Shown: positions 23,262 through 34,587 of the stretch, piece by piece
How positions within the stretch are numbered: position 1 is the first letter of the stretch
How the letters are laid out: each line of letters begins with the position of its first letter
Assembly (NCBI GenBank): GCA_010015745.1
Contig: ML978265.1
Coordinates: forward strand, 38,397 to 102,396
DNA length: 64,000 bases
Origin: Setomelanomma holmii
Lineage: Eukaryota > Ascomycota > Dothideomycetes > Pleosporales > Phaeosphaeriaceae
Reading direction: 5' to 3'
Made by a program: the position numbers and the translations under genes
The notes under the pieces: model-generated
Database searches by the model: none
Seen by the model: the letters and a program-made list of their open reading frames with translations, nothing else
Told to the model about the DNA's origin: nothing

Positions 23262-23676
23262 GGTGAATGCGACAGTCCGCACTCTACACAGGTGTAAATG
23301 AAAGATAGATTTTAAAGTCCTTGCCTGTATCGAATGGCGTTTCGAGGAAAATGAGACGATGGTTATTGGCAAGATTACTGGAAAAGTTACAGCAATCAAT
23401 TTAGAAAAGTGAGAAATGCCGCATTCGATAGTATCTCTTACATCTGCCACCGCCACGCATCGTAAGCTGCTAGCGGCAAAGGGGCATGGAAAGTGGGAAA
23501 GTGGAGACGCCAAGAACAAGTGGGAAAACCTGGGGTGAACTGGCTTAGCCTCGAAGAGCCCGGGTTACACACCTTCAACATGCGGTTGTACGCTGGATAA
23601 AAGGCCGGCCCAAGGTCCTGGTCCAAGCGTAGCGAGATACCGACAATAACTCCATCCTGACAGCACGCGCCTTTCG

Positions 23677-25342
23677 ATGACTATGGGCTATTCAGACAGC
23701 ATGGCTCAAGCTTCTGCACAAGAGAAGGTCAATATCGATCCGGAGCAACTTGCGATTGTGCAAGACAATATCGTGCAGCAAAGACCAACACACTATGTAT
23801 CGAAGGACGACGTCTATAAGAGACTTGATAAGGAGGTCAACCTGAAATTTGACTTTATCGTCCTTGCTCTCCTTTCAAGGCAGTTCATTGTGAGTCTCTC
23901 CTCCCCGTGACCTTAGTTCTTGAATTCTTGCTAAGTGTCCGCATCAGTTCTGTGGCATCGACAAGACAAACGTTGGATTCGTTGCGACAACTTCACTCGT
24001 CAAAGATGCTGGTCTGGAACCAGATGACAAGCCCAACTCATTGTCATTATTCTCGGCAACCTATGTGCCTCTCCAGCTACCGATGGTGGTACTGGCTCGA
24101 CGCGTTGGCGTCAAGTATTTCCTCGCATTCCAACTTCTTACATGGGGTGGCCTATGAATGTGCCATGCAGCGATTCGTGGCAGAGGCACTCTGATTGTCC
24201 CCCGGATGTTGATCGGAGCAGCGAAAGCCGGCTTCACGCAGTTTGGCTTCTTCTACATGTCCACCCTCTATCCGAAGTACGACTTGGCGCTCAGGTACGA
24301 TATCTTCGCGGGAATGTACTCAGTTGCAGGAGCTTTCGCCGCAGTGCTCGCCTATGGACTTCTCAAGAGTGAGTCGAGTAGTCTACATGGCTGGCAGATA
24401 GTCTTTATTTTCGAAGGCGGCTTCACGGTCTTTTTGGAACTGATCACATTCTTTCTTGTGCCCAAAAATCTCGCTGGCCCATAGTTCCTCTCCGCCGAGG
24501 AGCGGGCACATGCAGTGCGGCGAATGGAGATTGATCTCGCTAGTACACAAGAAGAGCGGGATTTGATCGATGTCGCCAAGGACTGGAAGAAACTCTTCGT
24601 TGTCATCTGTAACATCCCCGCAGTGCTTCCGGTCCCCGCCTTCACGACGTTTCTGCCGCTGATCGTGAAAGGAATGGGCTATAAAGGCATTACGGCGATG
24701 CCCATGAGCGTCCCGCCTTTCGTTGTGTAAGTTGCAAACATGAACACCTAATTCTGGATCCTTACGTTTGTAAATAGAGGCACCGTCGGTCTTCTCATCA
24801 TTATCTCGTCGAGCGACCATTTCAAAGAGCGATCCCTTCATACCGTTGTTGGTGTGTGTCTCGGTATAATAGGTTGTATCGTTATTACTACCTCGACCGA
24901 TACCCAGCTGCGATGCGGCTTTGCTCATGTATGCATGGTGGGCATTTTTGTTGGCAGCCCACTACTTGCTGTGTGGCTGCCTGGTAACACTCTATGGAAG
25001 GGCAAAAGGAGTGTCATGATGGGCGTACATGGGTGGTCCCATGTTGCTGGTGGTATTGCTGGTCAAATCTTCAAAAGCGAATATACTCCGAGATGTGAGT
25101 ACACGGGTTGTATGCTCGACTCCACAGCTAATGTTTGCCTAGACGAAGTGCCTTTAATGATCACCATGATGATAATGGCCTGCGGGTGCTGTGGACTTGT
25201 ATTCTTGAACGCGATGTATCGCCGAGAGAATAGAGCGCAGGCTCGACAAGTCTCCAATTGGGATGAGGCGGACTTCGCTGCTGAAGCTGCATCAGAGACA
25301 CGGCGCGGCGATCAGAAGCGCGCCTTCGTGTACGGCTACTGA
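23677..25342 (+). pseudogene. MFS permease relic, Dal5/allantoate permease-like
   Basis: Four exons (23,677-23,889; 23,948-24,726; 24,778-25,094; 25,143-25,342) align with fungal anion:cation symporters of the Dal5 group. The blocks are DKEVNLKFDFIVLALL, FCGIDKTNVGFVATTSLVKD, NSLSLFSATYVPLQLPMVVL, ARRVGVKYFLAFQLLTWGGL, MLIGAAKAGFTQFGFFYMST, GWQIVFIFEGGFTVFLELIT, and after introns VGIFVGSPLLAVWLPGNTLW. Two in-frame stops break exon 2: TGA at 24,155-24,157, where the family has a residue before MCHA, and TAG at 24,482-24,484, where a Trp is expected before FLSAEERAHA (TGG to TAG is a G-to-A change). All three introns still have good GT-AG borders and the rest of the frame is clean, so the loss looks recent. 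Dal5-type permeases import small organic acids or vitamins. Confidence 0.83.
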
Positions 25343-26727
25343 GATTTTCGTTATGCGCTGCCGTACTTTGCTGTCATATCTGTTCATTGCGAGCAATCGA
25401 TCTACTGCTAGAACGATCGGTATATCAATTCCGAGGACCTTTGTGATCAAGCCTTACTCACGAGCATCTCCACTCAGCATCTGTCATGAGCATTACCCTT
25501 GGGAATGTATAGCTTCCCGTCATATCTCAAGGCAACGCGTGAAGCTTGCAGAGTACCACACGAAGCGAAGTGGCCGGATTTGTTTGCGCGAGGAAGGAGC
25601 GGGACTAATGCTTAACGCAAGGAAGGAGCTTACCGGCGACGTGAACGAGTACCTCCTCGAAGCGGACCTGACTCTGTGCCAAAACACCCACGTGGAAGGG
25701 ACACACCTCCTAAGTCATATGAAAGGAAAACCTCTGCCTTTGTGCTTTCTGATGCACCAACTTCGTCCTCGTGCCTTCCTATTGCCCTAACTCAGTTCCC
25801 AGCCGCGATCGCTCCTGGCACACACACCACATGCTTTTCTCTGATCTGGCCTTCAGTGATGCAGGAAACACATGGCCAAGTGTACGAAATCAGTACGCAG
25901 CCCATGTTATTCACGCAAAGCATCCAGCCGGCATTGAGAACAGATGGAAGGAACGCGTGAGATCTGAAGAGGCTGGGTCCGGCGGTCTTCCGAATTGAGA
26001 GCTCGGGTCGGAGCTTGCTGACTTTTGGCAGGGCCCTCAACATTCGCTTTGCAATCTGGCTTGCAAAGAAAGACTTTCGAAGCCTTTCGTCAACTCGTAG
26101 AGGCCAAGTCCAGTGCCACTGTGGCCCATTTGCACAACCAACCACGTAGAACCTTACAAGGTGGCAGATTCCTCGTTGTAGTCATCGTCAGTGAAGCGGT
26201 CAGGAGGTCTTCAGGATCTCGTCATTAGGTGTAGCAGTTTGAATCCAAGCCCAGACTTTCTTCGACTCGTGGCGAGTGATAGCATGTCTTTGGAAAGCAC
26301 ATTGGCCGAAAAGTAACTGCTAAAGTATCTCAGCGTTACTTGGAGAGCACGGTCTGTCCGTGCGGGCAGCAGTTCAACTACCATTGCGGTTCTGATGATC
26401 GTGCACGAGGAAGAGCTTTGGAGACCCATCCGGTGGTGAATTTGGAAAATAAATCTCATATCGACGCGCTGCTGGTTCCAGTCGCCAATGATGAGGGGCA
26501 CCGGCAGATTCGGACGGGCTGGAACAAATCTGATACGTGGTTCAAAACCAAGCCGACCCCACCTTGTCCCGCCCAACAAAGCCACTTTTCTTGTGTCCTA
26601 CATGTGGGACATGATCAAACGTTGAATGATCTCATAACCACGTATGACTGCGGCTCCCTTACAATATATTGTTTCTAATAATCAGATTCCGCATCAGCAA
26701 CCAAAGTCACGGCGCGAATGCGCCAAA
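25343..26727. other. Intergenic stretch, 1.4 kb
   Basis: Only overlapping short ORFs without recognisable domains are present on either strand. It separates the MFS relic from the tRNA gene. No repeat or promoter signal stands out. Confidence 0.45.
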
Positions 26728-26816
26728 TCCTCCGTGGCGCAATTGGCTAGCGCGTCTGACTGTTAACCTAATGGTAGCTCATCAGGAGGTTGAAAGTTCG
26801 AGCCTTTCCGGGGGAG
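26728..26816 (+). tRNA. tRNA-Asn (GTT) with 15-nt intron
   Basis: A cloverleaf can be drawn. The acceptor stem pairs TCCTCCG (26,728-26,734) with CGGGGGA (26,809-26,815). The D region contains GGCGCAATTGGCTAGCGC. The anticodon stem pairs TCTGA with TCAGG around the loop CTGTTAA, with anticodon GTT at 26,762-26,764. The T arm pairs GAAAG with CTTTC around TTCGAGC. A 15-nt intron (acctaatggtagctc, 26,766-26,780) sits one base 3' of the anticodon, the canonical site for nuclear tRNA introns. Internal A and B boxes (TGGCGCAATTGG, AGTTCGAGCC) would serve RNA polymerase III. A T-rich stretch follows (gtttctttttgc). Confidence 0.93.
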
Positions 26817-27774
26817 TTTCTTTTTGCTGTTGCGATGGCCTGAATTGCTAGCGTTCTGGTGCCTTCGCATGAGGTTATATTTGCGGCCTCGACCTCGCTT
26901 CGCGTTATTCCCACTCAGCTGAACATATACATTTTGATTTCCAAATCTTGCCCAGAGAAGTCAAGAATCTTCAATATGACACAACTTTACCGTTGCCATC
27001 AATCTGGACATGGCGGTGTTATGTATCCATTATACTCAGAAAGGCCAAGTATCACCACTTTTGGATGTACCACCAGGTGACGTTCTGTTCCATTTGAAAC
27101 TACGGGATCAAGTCGGTTAGATCGTCGTGAGACCACTGTAAGCAAACGAGCATAATGACTCTTGCACGCGCGTGACATGTCGATATCTCCAAGATTTTGG
27201 GAGCTACGGTTCAGATCTACACTGTCGAAGTGAGACTATACCTGGGTAAACAGGACCATAGAAATTAGAGACGCTTTGAGAGGGTTGCCGATGCCCGGAA
27301 AATTAGTAACGTCCATACCACGATAGCCAGACATGATGAAGTACTGCACAGCTGAGTATGGTTGGATGACACGTGCTCGGCTAGTTATGATGCAAATAAC
27401 GTGATCGCTCTCGCTTTACGAGCAAAACATGAACGGTCGCGCGAATAGGGCCCAATGAGAATTGTTACCTGATTTGAGTAATCCCTTCTACCGGTCTTTT
27501 TATTACGCCTTATGTCGTTACCTCTAGTGGAGTTAATCTCATAGTACAAGAACCGTAACACGCATGTGGAGGAGCAATGCACGGCAAAGCGATATGCATG
27601 AATTAAAACCTTGTCATTGAGAGGTAATGTTACATATCGTGATCGAAGCCCGCCATCCAGAGTGGCTCTTCATATTTCATGTCATCTGCATCATCGCGAT
27701 GGACCGAAGCATCAATCTAAACCGCCAAGATGAGAATCCCCAAACTCCTTCATAGCTATGCCCAAACGAGACGC
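26817..27774. other. Intergenic stretch, ~1 kb
   Basis: There are no supportable genes on either strand. ORFs are shorter than 75 codons and unremarkable. Bases after 27,600 are the 3' flank of the DUF1761 gene on the minus strand. Confidence 0.45.
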
Positions 27775-28412
27775 TTAGTCGAAGGGGTTGGTGCGGGTTC
27801 CCCAGTAGGTGAGGAACAAGCTGAGGCCAACGGTCTCAAGGACGCGGGCAACAGCACCAACGGCGATGGTGTCGAGAGGACGCTTCTCGGTGACGACCTG
27901 GGAGACAATCTACGGGCGTCAGTTTTCCACTTTCAAGTACATAATGAACGAAGACGTACCGAAGGAGCAGCAGAAGCGAAGAAGATCAAGGAGCCGAGGT
28001 AAGCAGCGCCCTTGTAGGTAAGAGTACCAGTAGCGTTGATCAGAGCACCAACACCGTATGTCTGGAGGGCAGAACCAACAATGGAGCTACCCCACGAAGC
28101 GGCGGCGGTGGCAGCCTCCTTGCTGTGGAAGTACTCCTCCTTAGAGTTCGCCTGCTGTGCGCGGCGGTAGGCGTCACCGAAGACGGGGCCGAGGACGGCC
28201 AGAGAGACGGCGTGGTTGAAGGCCGTGCCGAGCGCAATGGCAGAGGGCTTGACAGGCGGGAGGTCTACATTGATGGGTTAGCGATTGATTCATTGTTGTA
28301 AACTGCAGAGATTGCAGAATTCTCGTCGCTCCATTTGTGCGGCGAAACCTGCAGCATTCCAATGCGCATACGAAGCTGGGTAAAGGGCATGCTTACAGTG
28401 GAGAGAAGCCAT
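27775..28412 (-). CDS. DUF1761-family small membrane protein
   Basis: Three exons (28,412-28,397; 28,264-27,960; 27,909-27,775) give 151 residues; the first exon encodes only MASLH plus one base. Introns of 132 and 50 bp have clean borders (gtaagc...atgtag and gtacgt...cccgtag). The product begins MASLHYLPPVKPSAIALGTA. Hydrophobic or small-residue helices follow: NHAVSLAVLGPVFGDAY, then WGSSIVGSALQTYGVGALIN, KGAAYLGSLIFFASAAPS and VLETVGLSLFLTYWGTRTNP. This arrangement resembles fungal DUF1761 proteins, a family of unknown function. Strongly biased codon use (many C-ending and CTC/CTT codons) suggests high expression. The hidden first exon makes the gene easy to miss. Confidence 0.8.
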
Positions 28413-29102
28413 TGTGAGTGAGGAGATGTGAGTTGTGATGAAGAGATGTGTGTTTTTAATGTTCGAGGTTCTGCGGGTGGATGACGGGAGCAGGAGACAA
28501 GGAATGTGGATGCTTTTGTACCCGCAGTTGCTGGGCGGTCTGCACCTGACCTGCGTGGGTGTGACGTCAACGCCAACCGTCGATTTCCACCATGGCGCGC
28601 CCGCAAACCAGCTTCAGCCGTCTGAATGCGGTATGGCAGACCCGCTTGGCTTGAAGCCTGTCTGGCTTGCGCACTAATATTGCTCGCATGATGAAATTGC
28701 AGCAACAGCGCGATTTCGCGGAGGATTCGCGGCGATAATTTTCAGGTACGTCACTGCAAGATGTGGGGGAAGCTTGAGTGGTAGCTCAGCAGCGGGTCAC
28801 GCTAAACCGAAGCTGGCACAGAGCACTAGTTCACGTGGGCTGGGAGATACCAGCTTCATGACTTGCTGCATAGTGCATCCGCAGCCGAAGAAATACCGAT
28901 GCTTGGAACGATTAGTTTGCTACATAATAAACTGGCTCTAAGAGGCCCCTGCCGCTCTGTAGATTTCCCCTTGTTGATCATTGTCATCAGCCGTTTCCTG
29001 CTAGTTTGCGAACTTATGGTTGCCCATATCTTCTACTCTTCATCTTCTCTCTGTGGTTTCTCACAGACTATCCGCTCTTCAATGTATAGGTGCTCGTGAT
29101 AA
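28413..29102. other. Intergenic stretch
   Basis: No supportable gene. The first ~200 bp should include the promoter of the DUF1761 gene, which starts at 28,412 and reads leftward. The rest is the 3' flank of the BTB relic. Confidence 0.4.
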
Positions 29103-29965
29103 TTACATGGCGAGTGAAGTCGTCCCTTGTGAGGTCGCCGTTGGCGCACGCAGAAGACGAGCAATGAATTGAGATGGCCAATCATCGTGAACAAAGCCAT
29201 CCCAGCACCATTCTTCGGCCCAGTAACAGTTATGCATCGACGAGATACCTGCAAAGCGGGGAATCTTCGAGTGGATGGTTGAAGGCAAACTTGATGTTGT
29301 CAATGTCTGGAAGAACCTCACCATAGCGTCCCTGTTCGGAGTGATCGTGCAGCTCAGTGATTGTTCTTGTCCTGAGCTTCGGGACATCGTACTTGTCGCA
29401 GAAAACATAAAACTGATGAGTTTAGTGGCTTTTCGTACGCCGGCGTCGTCGTTGCTTGCTCAAAAGGCGTATAGGTTTGCTGCATCTCCACCCAAGGGAA
29501 GTCGGAGATGGTAAAGCGAGTGGTTGAAGAATTTGATCGTTGTGGCACTTTCGTCTTTCATAATGATCGTGCCTGTTTCCACTTCTTGGAAGGCACTCGT
29601 CAGGGCCGCTTGGAAGTAAGGATAGCGTAAGATGAGAAGCTCCTCGTGTAGTACGAACATCCCCATCGTTGGCCCAACCAACAGTCTCGCGAACCTTACA
29701 CTTTGACCCTACATAACAGATTTAGTGCTCCCTACATTAAGGATCGAGTACGATATGCGAGGCTGAATGCGCTACGATCCTTGTATGTGCTGGTGTTCGT
29801 TGCGTGGCGATATCGACCTATGGTGGCAGGTCGACTGCTAAGAAGCTCCGAGGATGACGGAATCGGAGTAGTTATAGTCATCTTGCAGGTCGATGTGACA
29901 AATGCCTGACATGCGTCTTCACATGATTCTTTGGTGAAGTCGGGTGTGGTTGTTGAGGCTGCCAC
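29103..29965 (-). pseudogene. Second BTB/POZ-domain relic
   Basis: On the minus strand a natural-looking N-terminus (MAASTTTPDFTKESCEDACQ...ITTPIPSSSELLSS) at 29,965 is followed, after a possible intron whose phase does not match, by LLVGPTMGMFVLHEELLILR, YPYFQAALTSAF and TIIMKDESATTIKFFNHSLY. A change of frame then gives FYVFCDKYDVPKLRTRTITE and VLPDIDNIKFAFNHPLEDSP, up to a TAA near 29,231. After another frame change comes YWAEEWCWDGFVHDDWPSQF to the stop at 29,103. These are the successive parts of a fungal BTB protein. It resembles the relic at 371-1033 in layout, though sequence identity is low by eye. No uninterrupted product is possible. Miscalled bases are the alternative to decay. 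Confidence 0.68.
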
Positions 29966-30041
29966 GGAATGATAGTCCAGTCATGTGTGACTAATAACTG
30001 ATATAGTACATTTATGGTATCATGGTCATGTCTTCCGTACC

Positions 30042-30818
30042 CTACTCGCTCTGTTGTGTGCCTGGTCTTCCTGGCGCATCTCGTATTCTAGGCCCAGCGG
30101 ACTTCCCTGAGGTAGATGTCGGCAATCCTTTAGCAGGCATCCTGTAGGAATACTCGTCCTCGTAATAGTGCATCTCCCTCTTCATCTTTGGCTCAGGATA
30201 CACTTTCTTCGGTGGTGGCAGTGTCCTATCATCAATGCCATTTTCCTGTTTCCGGCGCAGCTTATTGACCATGGTACGTAACTCAGTCATGCCTCCTTTC
30301 CGAAATTGTGTGACTTTCTTGACGTTCTCCGCCGTCTTGTCGTTGAATCGTGCATTTTTCGGCATCCGCGCCAGCGTCTTTGCGGTCATAGCGAAGCGCA
30401 GGTCTCTATCGCCATCGACAAGCTCGAGGATAGCGGATTCCGCCTGGTCTTCTTTCATCGGCTCGATGCGAAGCACGCGCGTATAGCCGCCAGGTCTGTC
30501 TACATAGCGCTCTCGTATGGGCCCGAAGAGCTTTGGCACCATTGTGTTTGGCTCCTGTGCGCGGTTAACATGCGATTGCAGAGACGAATAGGCGATTCTT
30601 ACAAAGAATATCTGATGCGCTCGCCGCCGCGTTGCTTCTGTGTTCTTCTTCCCCAGCGTCACCAGCTGCTCTGCCAACCGCTGTGCCTCCTTTGCCTTGT
30701 GCCATGTTGTCGCTATTGACTCGTGCTTGAAGAGCGATGTGACGAGATTTCGGAGGAGCGCCTGTCGATGCGACGATGACCGGCTGAGATGACGGTACTT
30801 CATGTGGCCGCCTGCCAT
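30042..30818 (-). CDS. MRPL8: Mitochondrial large-subunit ribosomal protein bL17m
   Basis: Two exons (30,818-30,603 and 30,554-30,042) give 242 residues. The intron of 48 bp keeps the frame open, so it is easily overlooked; the family sequence joins RRRAHQIFF directly to EPNTMVPKLFG. The bL17 core is clear: MAGGHMKYRHLSRSSSHRQA, then LLRNLVTSLFKHESIATTWH, KAKEAQRLAEQLVTLGKKN, and PGGYTRVLRIEPMKEDQAES (bacterial L17 has a matching GGYTR motif). A fungal C-terminal extension of about 90 basic residues follows. The start chosen is the first ATG, giving MAGGHM as in fungal homologues. It belongs to the mitoribosome large subunit near the peptide exit. The gene is divergent from the ribonucleotide reductase gene, with 335 bp between start codons. 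Confidence 0.93.
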   Translation of the reverse strand: MAGGHMKYRHLSRSSSHRQALLRNLVTSLFKHESIATTWHKAKEAQRLAEQLVTLGKKNTEATRRRAHQIFFVRIAYSSLQSHVNRAQEPNTMVPKLFGPIRERYVDRPGGYTRVLRIEPMKEDQAESAILELVDGDRDLRFAMTAKTLARMPKNARFNDKTAENVKKVTQFRKGGMTELRTMVNKLRRKQENGIDDRTLPPPKKVYPEPKMKREMHYYEDEYSYRMPAKGLPTSTSGKSAGPRIRDAPGRPGTQQSE

Positions 30819-31025
30819 GACGAGCAAATGGTGCTGAGAGCGATGGCGAGGGAGTGCAGAGCCGCGAAACGTGCGCGGTCGACTACCTGTAGGTCAACCA
30901 GAATCTCAAAAAGAACGGAGCCCGCCATAGATTTCACCGATGCCGATGCGCACCCCTGCCAGCTGCAACCACTTTAACCCGCCTTACAAATGGATCGCTA
31001 GCCGAGCAAGCAACGCGACCAGCGA

Positions 31026-31054
31026 CGCGAAACCGTGCACTTGTTTTGACGCGT
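31026..31054 (+). promoter_or_regulatory. SCB- and MCB-like cell-cycle boxes in the rnr1 promoter
   Basis: CGCGAAA at 31,026-31,032 matches the Swi4/6 box (CRCGAAA). ACGCGT at 31,049-31,054 matches the MluI cell-cycle box bound by MBF. They lie 100-130 bp before the rnr1 ATG. In yeasts RNR large-subunit genes are driven at G1/S through such boxes. Binding here is inferred from the motifs only. Confidence 0.6.
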
Positions 31055-31153
31055 CGTGCACTTAAAGTCGTGCCCACCCCTCGCGTCTTGCACCTGCACT
31101 CACCCTCCACACACACACCCACATCCACACACTCCCCTCTTTGCACGTTCAAC

Positions 31154-34022
31154 ATGTTTGTCTTCAAGCGCGGTAAGTCGTCCTCGCTGCTTTCGTCCCA
31201 AGTGCTGCTGCTGCTGCTGCTTCGGATCCCTACTCGCTGCTGCATGTCGACTCCATACTGACAAGCACGCCCAGATGGACGCAAGGAACGCGTGCAGTTC
31301 GACAAAATCACAGCACGAGTGTCGAGGCTGTGTTACGGCCTCGATCCCGACCATGTTGACCCCGCTGCCATCACCATGAAGGTCATCTCTGGTGTCTACC
31401 AGGGCGTGACCACCATCCAGCTGGACGACCTGGTATGTTGTCCTACGTAACCTGCACTTCATCCGCGCTCACACACTGCAGGCGGCCGAGACAGCGGCTT
31501 ACATGACCACCACACATCCAGACTACGCCATCCTCGCGGCGCGTATCGCCGTGTCCAACCTCCACAAGCAGACCAAGAAGCAGTTCTCGGCAGTCGTGTC
31601 GGACTTGTACAGCTACGTCAATCCCAAGAACGGCAAAAGCCAGCCCATGATCGCAGATTCCATCTACAAGATCGTCCAGGCACATGCCGAGGAGCTCAAC
31701 TCGGCCATCGTGTACGACCGCGACTTCAACTACCAGTTCTTCGGCTTCAAGACTCTTGAGCGCTCATATCTCCTCCGCATCAACGGCAAGGTTGCCGAAC
31801 GCCCTCAGCATATGTTGATGCGCGTGGCTGTCGGCATCCACGGAGAAAACATTGAGAAGGCCATCGAGACCTACGACTACATGTCGCAGAAGTACTTCAC
31901 ACATGCCTCCCCCACACTCTTCAATGCAGGCACACCAAACCCGCAGATGTCATCCTGCTTCCTCATCGACATGAAAGAGGACAGCATCGATGGTATATAC
32001 GACACACTCAAGACATGTGCGTTGATCTCCAAGACTGCTGGCGGCATTGGTCTCAACGTACACCGCATTCGCGCTACCGGCTCATATATTGGCGGCACAA
32101 ACGGAACATCGAATGGTCTCATTCCTATGCTCCGTGTCTACAACAACACTGCCCGCTACGTTGACCAGGGTGGCAACAAGCGCCCGGGTGCTTTCGCCAT
32201 TTACTTGGAGCCATGGCACGCAGATGTCTTTGGCTTCCTTGACTTGCGCAAGAACCACGGCAAGGAAGAGGTCCGCGCTCGCGACCTCTTCTACGCGCTG
32301 TGGATTCCTGATCTGTTCATGAAGCGTGTCCAAGAGAACAGCGAGTGGACGCTGTTCTGCCCTAATGAGGCCCCTGGTCTCGCCGACGTGTATGGTGATG
32401 AGTTCGAGGAGCTCTATCACCGCTATGAGCGCGAGAACCGCGGTCGCGAGACAGTGCGAGCCCAGAAGCTCTGGTATGCTATCCTTGAGGCGCAGACCGA
32501 GACAGGTAATCCTTTCATGCTCTACAAAGATGCCTGCAACAGGAAGAGCAATCAGAAGAACCTCGGCACCATCCGAAGCTCCAACCTCTGCACTGAGATC
32601 GTCGAGTACACTGCTCCCGACGAGGTAGCTGTATGCAACCTCGCATCTCTTGCTCTGCCTTCGTTTGTGGACTACAAGCGCAGCGAGTTTGACTTCCAGA
32701 AGCTTCACGAGGTAACTCAGGTGGTCACTCGCAATCTCAACAAGATCATCGAGGTCAATCACTACCCTGTTGAGGAGGCACGTCGCAGCAACTTCCGTCA
32801 CAGGCCCATCGGCCTTGGTGTCCAGGGTCTCGCGGACGCTTTCCTGGCTTTGCGCTTGCCCTTTGAGTCGCCCGAGGCCAAGAAGCTCAACATTCAGATC
32901 TTCGAGACCATTTACCATGCTGCCCTCACCTCCTCCTGCGACATTGCTAAGGAGCTCGGTCCCTATGCAACATACGAGGGCTCTCCCGTCTCCAAGGGAC
33001 AGCTCCAGTATGACCTGTGGAATGTCACACCAACCGACCTATGGGATTGGGCATCTCTCAAGGACAAGATCGCGCAGCATGGCGTCCGCAACTCTCTTCT
33101 TGTTGCGCCTATGCCCACTGCCTCTACATCTCAAATCCTTGGAAACAACGAGTGCTTCGAGCCATACACATCAAACATCTACTCCCGCCGTGTGCTCGCT
33201 GGCGAGTTCCAGGTTGTGAACCCGTGGCTGTTGAAGGACCTCGTCGACATGGGCCTGTGGTCTGAGAACATGAAGAATCGCATCATCGCTGATGGCGGTT
33301 CGATTCAGAGAATTCCCAATATCCCAGAAGAGACCAAGACCTTGTATAAGACCGTCTGGGAAATCTCGCAACGTACCATCATCCAGATGGCTGCCGACCG
33401 CGGTGCATTTATCGATCAGTCTCAATCTCTGAACATTCACATGAAGGAGCCTTCCATGGGCAAGATCACGTCTATGCACTTCGCAGGCTGGAAGCTCGGA
33501 CTCAAGACTGGCATGTACTATCTTCGCACCATGGCCGCCTCTGCTCCCATCCAGTTTACTGTCGATCAAGAAGCCCTCAAAGTCGCAGATACAAACATTG
33601 CGCGAGCTTTGCCAAAGTCACGACGCCAGCCGGGCTTCCAAAATGGTACTACGGTTACTTCTCCTTCGCCGTCTCCTGCTCCACGGCCCATGTATGCTAC
33701 CAAGGCACCCAATGGTGCCGTAGAATCCAATGGCGTTCCCACGCCTGTCGCCACACCTCCTCCAACATCGGAACAGAAGAGTGCGCCGATTGAGAATGCT
33801 CTCGCCGGCAAGCCGTTCAAGGCCGATATCGAGGAGGGCGACAGCCCAAAGGTGCTCGCATCTGATCCTCTCAGCAAGCCAGACGAGGATGCCTTGACAA
33901 AGATTAAGCAAGACGAGGACGCTGAGGACGACACCAAAGGACGTGATGGCGACATCTACGCTGATGCCGTGCTTGCATGCTCGATAGAAAACCCAGAAGC
34001 CTGTGTCATGTGCAGCGGATAG
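31154..34022 (+). CDS. rnr1: Ribonucleoside-diphosphate reductase large subunit (class Ia)
   Basis: Three exons (31,154-31,172; 31,275-31,432; 31,482-34,022) give 905 residues; the first exon encodes only MFVFKR plus one base. An N-terminal ATP-cone leads (FKR-DGRKERVQFDKITARV). Catalytic features follow: NPQMSSCFLI with the first redox Cys, RSSNLCTEIVEYT with the thiyl-radical Cys, the PTASTSQILGNNECFEP loop, and GMYYLRT with the two radical-relay Tyr. The C-terminal ~150 residues are Pro/Ser-rich and acidic, and end in the swinging-arm pair CVMCSG. The enzyme reduces ribonucleoside diphosphates to deoxy forms with the small subunit R2. Length is slightly above the yeast protein (888). Intron 1 (102 bp) contains a short CTG run, probably neutral. 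Strong codon bias agrees with high expression; MCB/SCB boxes upstream suggest G1/S control. Confidence 0.97.
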
Positions 34023-34587
34023 ATTGAGTTTCAAGTACAGGTACGCGTTAGACATTGGTGAGACGGGCAGCTGTCTTGTATTGCTTTGTTTTATATGGGA
34101 AGATTTGGATCACGGCGTTCGTGGTCGACATGTATTGGAGGACAACGAGGAGGAATGAGCTCATGAGTTGGGTATGGTTATGGTCACAGTAGTTTTAATC
34201 CGTGTAGCAATCGACACCTGTTTATCGACTATGGGCAGATCATAATCCTACTGCTATCGACAAGCTGGCTGTACCACCTAAGGGTGCATACTTCAAAAGT
34301 CGTCATCCTATTCGTGCATTATAGCCGTTCCGTTTAGTGCGGCTCAGTTCCGAGGTGCGAAACCGCCCCGCGTACGCCCTTGGTATGTCACTTCCCCACG
34401 CCTTACAAAGAACAAGCACATCAGTCAAATCCACCAGAAAAATCACCTACAGACTCAAGCACGATCAGACGAATACGTTGGTTCCCCCAACACGATCTTC
34501 TCAAGTGCAACGCAGGTCCTCAGGGTGACCTTTCTTCTACGGCTTCGCGTAGCTCCACATAGCTCCACCACCCACTCGCGGCCTCTT
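34023..34587. other. Intergenic stretch between rnr1 and the YCII-like gene
   Basis: No supportable gene. It holds the rnr1 3' end and the promoter of the YCII-like gene; the last 200 bp are CT/CA-rich, typical of a fungal leader. Confidence 0.45.

Noticed and set aside
26211..26585. 124-codon ORF on minus near the tRNA
   Set aside because: No domain, and composition is unlike the real genes nearby.
30555..30602. Unspliced in-frame 48 bp in bL17m
   Set aside because: GT-AG borders with a branch-like ttaac; homologues continue directly from IFF to EPNTM.
31202..31222. CTG run in rnr1 intron 1 as a microsatellite of interest
   Set aside because: Only about five units, inside an intron, with no sign of function.
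31503..34022. Starting rnr1 at 31,503
   Set aside because: That would drop the ATP-cone; the two short upstream exons supply it with consistent intron phases.
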